Of a stretch of 8,734 nt of DNA, positions 1 to 5,072 are shown in pieces; the first letter of the stretch is position 1, and the number at the start of each line of letters is the position of its first letter. Under the pieces are notes generated by a model. The model was given only the letters and a program-made list of their open reading frames with translations, did not search any database and was not told the DNA's origin. A program made the translations under genes and the position numbers. The DNA comes from Candidatus Zixiibacteriota bacterium. Lineage in GTDB: Bacteria > Zixibacteria > MSB-5A5 > CAIYYT01. Location of the stretch: NCBI GenBank assembly GCA_023134875.1, contig JAGLUH010000131.1, positions 1 to 8,734 on the forward strand, read 5' to 3'.

Positions 1-78
1 CTTGAGAATATCGTGACCAAGCTGAACAACAACTTGATCACCCGCGATCAGGCATTGGAAGAGCTGGAGAGAATCTAA
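1..78 (+). CDS. 3' end of an unidentified gene
   Basis: The frame is open from the first base to a TAA at 76-78 and encodes 25 residues, ending in RDQALEELERI. The tail is hydrophilic and probably helical. The product cannot be identified from this fragment. It lies 15 bases upstream of the terminase start and on the same strand, so the two may be co-transcribed. A small terminase subunit or another phage packaging protein would be usual in that position, but that is context, not sequence evidence. Its stop is in the same reading frame as the terminase, with five start-less codons between, so a stop mutation splitting one longer gene cannot be fully excluded. The terminase N-terminus looks complete, which argues against that. 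Confidence 0.5.
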   Translation, partial: LENIVTKLNNNLITRDQALEELERI

Positions 79-93
79 CCGGCTCCGCGAACA

Positions 94-1428
94 TTGGCAC
101 GCAAATTCAGCAAGGACAATCGCTGGCGACGTTCTGTCACTGATCCGGTACTTTTCTGCCGTGAATTCTTAGAGATCGAACCCCATCCGGGTCAGCAACG
201 GTGGCTGACTAATTCGGACAAAGGCCAGAACCTGCTGGTGACCGGTAATCGCTGGGGAAAATCGTTAGTGCAAGCGATCAAGATGGTGCATCGCGCCATC
301 TTCAGAATCCGTGACCTCGAATATGATACCGCCAGGCGTTACCGTCTGCTTAGTCTGGCGATCACCCAGGATCAGGCCAACATCATCTTTCGCAACTGCC
401 TCACCTTGATTAAGGGCAAAAGCCTGGTCGAATTACTGGTGGAGAAGGTGACCTATACGCCCTTTCCCCGGATTGAGTTCGGCAACGGCGCGGAAATCAC
501 GGCGCGCACTTCACAAAATCGAGGGGAATATATTCTCGGCAATGACTACGACTATATCAACTTCGACGAGGTCGCCTTCGAGCTGCATCCCGAATACATT
601 GTCGATGAGATACTCACCATGCGGCTGGCCGACCGTAAGGGGATGCTTGACCTGACTTCAACGCCACGTGGCAAGAACTGGTTCTATCAGAAGTACCGAC
701 AGCTTGCCGCGCAGCCCGCCGCCGCCTATGTGCAGCAGGGACGCTCAACCGAGAATCCCCATCTCAGCGGGGAGTTTCTGCAGCGTAAGATAGAAACTTT
801 GCCGCAGGCGCGAGTCAACCAGAATATCTACGGTATGTTTGTCGAGTCGGGTAACGAGATTCTGGCGGAACAGTTCATCCAGCAGGCGCTGGCGCAGGCA
901 ACGGGACTGGCGGCCAGGGTGGCGCATCATCGCTACCTGCACGGTTGGGACCTCGCGCGCAAGCAGACCTATACGGTCGGCATCACCCTCGATGTCGCCC
1001 GTAAACCATACCAACTGGTCAGGCTGGAGCGATTCCAGAGACGCGACTGGCCGGCGGTGTATGAGACGATCCGCAAACGGCAACACGAATATGGCGGCGA
1101 GACGGTTATCGACTCCACCGGTATCGGTGATGTGGTGGTCTCCCATGTGGATGATATCAAACCGCACGGCTTCATCTTTACCGCCCAGTCGAAGGCGGAA
1201 CTTTTGACCAACCTGCAAAGTGAGTTTGAAGCGGGAAATCTCGGTATTCCCCAGGTGGAGCAGAATACGGGTGAGGAGTACTGGTCGTTATCGGAGGAGT
1301 TGCGGGAAGTATCCTGGGAGCAGAATAACCATTGCGACGCGGTGATGGCGTTAGCGTTGGCGCTCTGGCCGCTGCGACCGCAGGCAATCACCAAGGCCAC
1401 CCCCCAGTTTCGGATTGATTCTATTTGA
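94..1428 (+). CDS. Phage-type terminase large subunit (ATPase-nuclease)
   Basis: Terminase large subunits drive DNA into phage proheads and cut the concatemer. This 444-residue protein has the full two-domain plan. In the ATPase domain there is a Walker A GNRWGKS (51-57), a Walker B ending NFDE (156-159) and a coupling-type motif LTSTPRG (187-193). In the C-terminal RNase H-like nuclease domain, three acidic positions fit a metal site: D286 in HGWDLAR, D340 in VIDSTGIGD and D415 in NNHCDAVMALALA. The length is normal for the family and no frameshift or internal stop is seen. The start is TTG at 94. It is the only plausible start after the in-frame stop at 76-78, since the first ATG is at residue 184. 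The Shine-Dalgarno is poor: GGAGAG at 66-71 is too distant, so coupling to the upstream gene is likely. No portal, protease or capsid gene follows. The motif assignment is strong; whether it belongs to a working prophage or a remnant cannot be told here. Confidence 0.9.
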   Translation: MARKFSKDNRWRRSVTDPVLFCREFLEIEPHPGQQRWLTNSDKGQNLLVTGNRWGKSLVQAIKMVHRAIFRIRDLEYDTARRYRLLSLAITQDQANIIFRNCLTLIKGKSLVELLVEKVTYTPFPRIEFGNGAEITARTSQNRGEYILGNDYDYINFDEVAFELHPEYIVDEILTMRLADRKGMLDLTSTPRGKNWFYQKYRQLAAQPAAAYVQQGRSTENPHLSGEFLQRKIETLPQARVNQNIYGMFVESGNEILAEQFIQQALAQATGLAARVAHHRYLHGWDLARKQTYTVGITLDVARKPYQLVRLERFQRRDWPAVYETIRKRQHEYGGETVIDSTGIGDVVVSHVDDIKPHGFIFTAQSKAELLTNLQSEFEAGNLGIPQVEQNTGEEYWSLSEELREVSWEQNNHCDAVMALALALWPLRPQAITKATPQFRIDSI

Positions 1429-1477
1429 GTTCCTGTTGTGACGCTCCGAGAGATCGTGACCTACGAAACTTACTTCA

Positions 1478-1876
1478 CTATGTTTTCACATTCTTCATCA
1501 GCCATTCGTGTATTGATGCGTCAATCTCGGCATCGGTATACTTTTCTAATTCCGCTTTTTCCCTTAGATCATACACATGCAACGCTTTATATTGCTTGAA
1601 CACGACTCCGTAATACCACCACTGTATTCGGTTGGAAACAAAGTAGTATACTGCGCCACTGAGAAGAACTATCCATATGTTATAATGGATAAAGATCCAA
1701 ATGAGTGAAATAATGGGGATAAGTACCATGAATATATGAAGAGCTGTTGAGATGAGAAGGCTTCTGAAAAGGCGGGCTCGGTCGATCCTTCCGCGGAACT
1801 TGTTATTCCACGTGAAGCACATTATGACTATCCACGTGAAAAAAATGATTGGTTGAATTATCCAGAATACCTGCAT
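1478..1876 (-). CDS. Small three-helix membrane protein, unknown function
   Basis: This 132-residue protein is not recognised. Hydrophobic stretches at about residues 4-22, 38-64 and 66-82 look like three transmembrane helices, rich in Ile, Trp and Phe. A short basic loop (NNKFRGRIDRARLFR) sits between the first two. The C-terminal third (about 90-132) is soluble and charged, with a probable helix KAELEKYTDAEIDASIHEW. The ATG at 1874-1876 is the first start after an in-frame TAA (complement of 1946-1948). No good Shine-Dalgarno is visible. It converges on the terminase, with 49 bases between the stops. The region is clearly richer in A+T than its neighbours, which may reflect a membrane-protein codon bias or a separate origin. 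The hydrophobic pattern and length favour a real gene over the shorter overlapping plus-strand frame. Confidence 0.6.
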   Translation of the reverse strand: MQVFWIIQPIIFFTWIVIMCFTWNNKFRGRIDRARLFRSLLISTALHIFMVLIPIISLIWIFIHYNIWIVLLSGAVYYFVSNRIQWWYYGVVFKQYKALHVYDLREKAELEKYTDAEIDASIHEWLMKNVKT

Positions 1877-1921
1877 AGTGCTTACAGAATTGCTGTTAAG
1901 CGATTCCCTTATCAGTCTTCT

Positions 1922-1948
1922 CTGGTTTTTCTGGTTTTTCTGGTTTTA
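1922..1948. repeat. 9-bp tandem repeat, three copies
   Basis: The unit CTGGTTTTT occurs at 1922-1930 and 1931-1939, followed by CTGGTTTTA at 1940-1948 (one mismatch). It lies upstream of the small membrane-protein gene and would form part of its 5' leader (AAAAACCAG repeats in the minus-strand transcript). It is a simple slippage-type repeat. No function can be assigned from the sequence. Confidence 0.8.
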
Positions 1949-1976
1949 GAATAGGCAATTTCTACCATAAGATCAA
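1948..1976 (-). promoter_or_regulatory. Candidate sigma70-type promoter for the membrane-protein gene
   Basis: Read on the minus strand, TTGATC (complement of 1971-1976) is followed after 17 bases by TATTCT (complement of 1948-1953). Both hexamers match the vegetative consensus moderately. Transcription would start near 1941, inside the 9-bp tandem repeats, and leave a leader of about 65 bases before the ATG at 1876. This rests on pattern only, in AT-rich DNA where chance matches are common. Confidence 0.35.
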
Positions 1977-2021
1977 CTCAATTTTCTTTCGCTCGGTTTT
2001 TGAATTCGTTTCTCTTAAGTC

Positions 2022-2057
2022 GGTAGCCCACCTGGCGCTTCGCTGAGGTGGGCTACC
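2022..2057. repeat. Palindromic element with a perfect 12-bp stem
   Basis: GGTAGCCCACCT (2022-2033) is the exact complement of AGGTGGGCTACC (2046-2057). The 12-base loop contains a second short stem, GCG-CTT-CGC (2035-2043). TTTT follows at 2060-2063. It could act as a transcription terminator for plus-strand read-through. Its position next to two further palindromes fits better with an intergenic REP-like repeat family. No gene ends just upstream on the plus strand that would need it as a terminator. Confidence 0.75.
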
Positions 2058-2063
2058 AGTTTT

Positions 2064-2115
2064 GTAGGGGTCCGGCGGTTGCCAGACCCTCAGGCGCAGC
2101 CCGCTGCGCCCCTAC
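2064..2115. repeat. Compound palindromic element (outer stem enclosing hairpins)
   Basis: GTAGGGG (2064-2070) pairs with CCCCTAC (2109-2115). Inside lies a perfect 8-bp hairpin, GGCGCAGC/GCTGCGCC with a 2-base loop (2093-2110). A weaker GGGTC...GACCC hairpin with an inner GGC/GCC pair covers about 2067-2089. The inner hairpins share bases with the outer stem, so they are alternative folds. This design, GC-rich in an otherwise AT-rich gap, is typical of small non-coding repeats dispersed through bacterial intergenic DNA. It encodes nothing. Confidence 0.7.
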
Positions 2116-2305
2116 GAATTTAATCTGATGGTAGGTTACGATCCCTTGGAGGTTGTCTCAAAAGATAGTATAAACGTTATTTGTCATCGCCCCGGACAGG
2201 GAGCGATTGATACAACTTCCCCCAGCAATATTTTCTGATTTCACCCGGTAATCTATACAGAACCAGCGCTAATTATCTTGCCAAAACTGATGTGGACGAG
2301 ATATC
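2116..2305. other. Non-coding stretch with a third small hairpin
   Basis: No convincing gene is seen here on either strand. ATCGCCCC (2186-2193, last base outside the stem count) begins a hairpin in which ATCGC-CCC (2186-2193) pairs with GGG-A-GCGAT (2199-2207) around a 5-base loop, with one bulged A. The flanking text GTCATCGCC...GAGCGATTG resembles a decayed copy of the widespread intergenic repeat that reads GTCATTGCGAG...GCAATC. That resemblance is from memory and approximate. The remainder is AT-rich spacer before the propeller gene. Confidence 0.4.
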
Positions 2306-2334
2306 TTGACGATACTAAACATAATATACATATT
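2306..2334 (+). promoter_or_regulatory. Weak candidate promoter for the propeller protein gene
   Basis: TTGACG at 2306-2311 is a good -35 match. The hexamer at the ideal 17-base spacing is CATATT (2329-2334), a moderate -10. TATACA at 2325-2330 is nearer the consensus but only 13 bases away. The leader would be about 60 bases. The prediction is low-confidence because the surrounding DNA is AT-rich. Confidence 0.3.
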
Positions 2335-2387
2335 GGGGTAGAATGGCATCGTTTTACGTCTGCGAGCAAGCAGTGCTAGTACTCGAT

Positions 2388-2395
2388 AGGAAGGA
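2388..2395 (+). promoter_or_regulatory. Ribosome-binding site that fixes the TTG start at 2402
   Basis: AGGAAGGA lies six bases before the TTG at 2402-2404. The next possible start, GTG at residue 15, has no comparable site, and the first ATG in the frame is deep in the propeller at residue 454. The TTG start also keeps the signal peptide intact. Confidence 0.8.
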
Positions 2396-2401
2396 CTACT
2401 G

Positions 2402-5044
2402 TTGACAAACGAGGAAAAGACAAATCGTAAAGAAGATAAACGAGTGAGGTACTGGCGTATTGTATTCACGTCAGGCCTGATACTTTGCCTGTCGTTTATC
2501 TTCGCCCTGGCAATAAATGCGAATTCTTCCCCGGATGGTGTATCCGCCGATGTTTCACTGCAAGACAAGCTCCAGCAGTTTGATAGCCAGAAGCGCTTGA
2601 ATCTGCCCGTGATCTTTGTTCCCAATCGCGGGCAATTCCCCGCCGACGTAGCATTTGCAGCCGTTGCCAACGGCGCCGCTGTCTGGTTCAGCAAAGATGC
2701 AGTTTATTACCACTTCTCCCGTCCTATCTCGGGACAAAAGGATAAAAAGAAGCAGCTTTTTATCAAGTCAACAATTGTCAATGCCAATCCCGAAGTGAGG
2801 ATTGTCGGCGAGAATCAGCTTGCCCACCGCCGCAGTTACTTCACCGGAAACGATCCTAACGAATGGTATGCGGGCCTGCCCACCTATGGAGCGATCTTAC
2901 ACAAGGATATTTATCCGGGAATAGACCTCAGGTATTACGGAAACGAAGGTGAAATCGAATTTGATTTCCTGGTGGCGGCTGGCGCCGATCCGTCCGCCAT
3001 TGAGATACGCTATCAGGGTGTTGAATCGCTGGCAGTTAATAAAACCGGCGAGTTGCTTGTCGAAACCGCCTGGGGAACAATTGTAGCGAGACAGCCAATC
3101 GTATATCAACCAACGGCTGACGGTCATACATTTCTGACCGGCCAATACCAACTGCTTTCCGAAAATTCCTTTTCCTTCAGTTTGAGTGATGATTGCCAAT
3201 CATCGCTGCCACTGGTGATTGATCCGGTAATCAGCTACAGCACCTACCTGGGAGGCGGCGATTTCGATCTGGCGAACTCCGTTGCTATCGATGGCGAGGG
3301 CAATATCTACGTTACCGGCGAGACCCACTCTCCCCAGTTTCCGCATACCGATCAAGCACTCGATACATCTTACAATCTGCAGGGCGATGCTTTTGTCGCC
3401 AAGTTTGCCCCTTCGGGATTGTTGATTTATAGCACTTTTCTGGGAGGTAACGGCTTTGACAAAGGGCGCAGCATTGATGTCGACGAATACGGCAACGTCT
3501 ATATCAGCGGCAGTACCGCTTCGACCAATTTCCCTACAGCTAATGCTCTCAAGGATTCACTTGACGGGATTAACGATGCTTTCGTGGTGAAGCTTTCGTC
3601 CACTGGCGACGCCCTTATCTATAGCACCTATCTGGGCGGCAGTGCCTCAGAGGAGGGGTCGGCGATAACCGTCGATCAAGCCGGTTGTGTCTACCTGTCG
3701 GGTGTCACCAGTTCACCTGATTTCCCCACTATAAATAGCGTCCAGGACAGCCTGGCGGGTATGATCGACCTCTTTCTGGTCAAGCTAACGGCAACAGGCA
3801 ATATGCTTTCCTATAGCACTTACCTGGGCAGCAGCCTCGCCGAGGAAGTGCGGGACATTGCTATTAATCAGGCAGGTCAGGCCTACGTAACCGGAAAAAC
3901 CTCATCCAGCGATTTCCCTACCGTGAACGCCTACCAGGACTCCAGCGGCGGCACCAGTGACGCCTTCGTGGTCAGGCTGGCGGCAACGGGGGATTCACTC
4001 ATCTACAGTACCTATCTGGGCGGCTTGTCGGGGGATGGCGGTTGGGGTATCGATATTGACTCACTCGGCAGCGCCTTTGTAGTCGGCGGCACTTACTCCA
4101 CTGATTTCCCAACAACAGCGGGTGCTTTACAAACCCACTTACAGGGCACATCAGATGCTTTTGCCGTCAAGATTACTCCGGCGGGAGATGCCCTCAGCTA
4201 TTCAACTCTCCTGGGCGGAACCGGCGGCGAGTGGGGCTATGGCGGCGCTGTCGATCAGCAGGGTTGTTTCTACCTGACGGGGCAAACCAACTCCAGCGAT
4301 TTCCCGCTGGTCGATTCAATCCAGGCAGGCCTTGCCGGCTCGGACGATGCTTTTGTCGCAAAGTTAAATAATGCCGGTAGCTCACTTCTTTTCGGCACTT
4401 ATCTGGGAGGTAGCAGCGACGACTATGGTTCTGGCCTGGCGGTAACCGAATCAGGCGTAATTCATTTGATCGGCGGTACGACTTCCCACGATTTCCCGCT
4501 AAGGAATCCTTTGCAAGGGTCTTTTGCCGGCGTAATGGATGGTTTCGTGGCCAAGATCGTCCTGAACCCGTGTCCCAGCGCACCGCCGCAGATCACTCCT
4601 ATCGATACCTTCCTGGTCAGGTTCAATCATCGTCTTGCCTATGCACCACAGGTGACCGATCCTGACGATCTTTCACATACGATCTCCTATCTTAATTATC
4701 CGGTCTGGTGCCAGGTTATCGGTGACTCCCTGATCGGCAATGCACCTGCCCAAGTTGTGATAGATTCCGTAACCGTCGTGGCGGCTGATCTATGCAACGC
4801 TGATACGATGTCTTTTGCAGTGAAGAGCTACCTTTGCGGTGACGCCAACCCCGACAATGCGATTAACATCGGTGACGTGGTGGCGATCATCGTCTATATT
4901 TTTCAACCAGACCCCGATCCCGTGCCGGTTTACATCGGTGATGTCGATTGCGACAGCTTCATCAATATCGGCGACGTGGTCTATATCATCGCCTACATCT
5001 TCGTAGCCAACGCACCAGCCCCGTGTGAAGGCCCCGGTTGCTGA
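2402..5044 (+). CDS. Secreted SBBP seven-bladed propeller protein with dockerin
   Basis: An 880-residue exported protein. A charged n-region (1-19) and hydrophobic core (20-40) form a signal peptide or N-terminal anchor. Residues about 66-275 resemble the DUF7948 domain that commonly precedes SBBP repeats, with key phrases VPNRGQFP, YFTGNDPNEWY, YPGIDLRYYG and GADPSAI. Seven SBBP repeats follow, beginning at residues 279, 343, 407, 471, 535, 600 and 664. Each opens with a YSTYLGG-like strand, carries a (D/N/Q)FP motif and, in the first six, ends near DAFVxK or a close variant. Residues about 725-811 form an Ig/cadherin-like segment containing VTDPDD. The C-terminus is a dockerin-like pair of calcium loops: D814/N816/D818/D825 and D847/D849/D851/D858. 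Dockerins bind cohesins in cellulosomes, but outside those they occur on many surface proteins with unknown partners. The likely location is the cell surface or outside the cell; the ligand is unknown. No catalytic motif is visible. Confidence 0.88.
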   Translation: MTNEEKTNRKEDKRVRYWRIVFTSGLILCLSFIFALAINANSSPDGVSADVSLQDKLQQFDSQKRLNLPVIFVPNRGQFPADVAFAAVANGAAVWFSKDAVYYHFSRPISGQKDKKKQLFIKSTIVNANPEVRIVGENQLAHRRSYFTGNDPNEWYAGLPTYGAILHKDIYPGIDLRYYGNEGEIEFDFLVAAGADPSAIEIRYQGVESLAVNKTGELLVETAWGTIVARQPIVYQPTADGHTFLTGQYQLLSENSFSFSLSDDCQSSLPLVIDPVISYSTYLGGGDFDLANSVAIDGEGNIYVTGETHSPQFPHTDQALDTSYNLQGDAFVAKFAPSGLLIYSTFLGGNGFDKGRSIDVDEYGNVYISGSTASTNFPTANALKDSLDGINDAFVVKLSSTGDALIYSTYLGGSASEEGSAITVDQAGCVYLSGVTSSPDFPTINSVQDSLAGMIDLFLVKLTATGNMLSYSTYLGSSLAEEVRDIAINQAGQAYVTGKTSSSDFPTVNAYQDSSGGTSDAFVVRLAATGDSLIYSTYLGGLSGDGGWGIDIDSLGSAFVVGGTYSTDFPTTAGALQTHLQGTSDAFAVKITPAGDALSYSTLLGGTGGEWGYGGAVDQQGCFYLTGQTNSSDFPLVDSIQAGLAGSDDAFVAKLNNAGSSLLFGTYLGGSSDDYGSGLAVTESGVIHLIGGTTSHDFPLRNPLQGSFAGVMDGFVAKIVLNPCPSAPPQITPIDTFLVRFNHRLAYAPQVTDPDDLSHTISYLNYPVWCQVIGDSLIGNAPAQVVIDSVTVVAADLCNADTMSFAVKSYLCGDANPDNAINIGDVVAIIVYIFQPDPDPVPVYIGDVDCDSFINIGDVVYIIAYIFVANAPAPCEGPGC
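3236..4561 (+). repeat. Seven in-frame SBBP repeats (about 192 bp each)
   Basis: This is the coding span of the propeller. Blade starts fall at 64-residue steps, except one 65-residue step between blades five and six. The copies are clearly related in protein but have diverged in DNA, so they look old and under selection for the fold, not recently amplified. Seven copies fit a closed seven-bladed ring. Confidence 0.85.
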
Positions 5045-5072
5045 CCAGGCCAGTAGCGCCGTTGCGGTCAGC
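5040..5072. terminator. Inverted repeat joining two convergent gene ends
   Basis: GCTGACC (5040-5046) pairs with GGTCAGC (5066-5072), with an inner GGC/GCC (5048-5050 and 5058-5060). The stop codon of the propeller gene lies in the left arm and the helicase stop lies in the right arm. Such a hairpin could serve as a bidirectional terminator, but there is no T-run on either side, so intrinsic termination is doubtful. Confidence 0.3.

Noticed and set aside
745..1400. Long open frames antisense to, and in another plus frame of, the terminase (745-1218, 969-1400, 839-1207)
   Set aside because: Their translations show no motif, and the terminase frame carries the conserved ATPase and nuclease residues throughout.
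1425..1613. Plus-strand 62-codon frame starting at TTG and overlapping the terminase stop
   Set aside because: Low-complexity Ser/Cys-rich translation, no ribosome-binding site, and antisense to the better-supported membrane-protein gene.
2022..2063. Rho-independent terminator for an upstream plus-strand gene
   Set aside because: The stem and TTTT fit loosely, but the nearest plus-strand gene ends about 600 bases upstream and the T-run is short and offset; a repeat element explains it better.
1922..2115. CRISPR array
   Set aside because: The 9-bp repeats are contiguous without spacers, the palindromes differ from each other, and no cas gene is present.
2145..2165. Insertion-sequence terminus (GGAGGTTGTCTCAAAA)
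   Set aside because: It recalls some transposon ends, but no matching inverted copy, target duplication or transposase is present in the window.
2269..2694. Minus-strand 141-codon frame across the propeller gene's upstream region and signal peptide
   Set aside because: It overlaps the well-supported start, ribosome-binding site and DUF7948-like coding region; its translation has no recognisable features.
4194..4583. Minus-strand 129-codon frame inside the propeller repeats
   Set aside because: Arg/Pro-rich translation typical of the complement of a GC-rich repeat; the sense frame is clearly coding.
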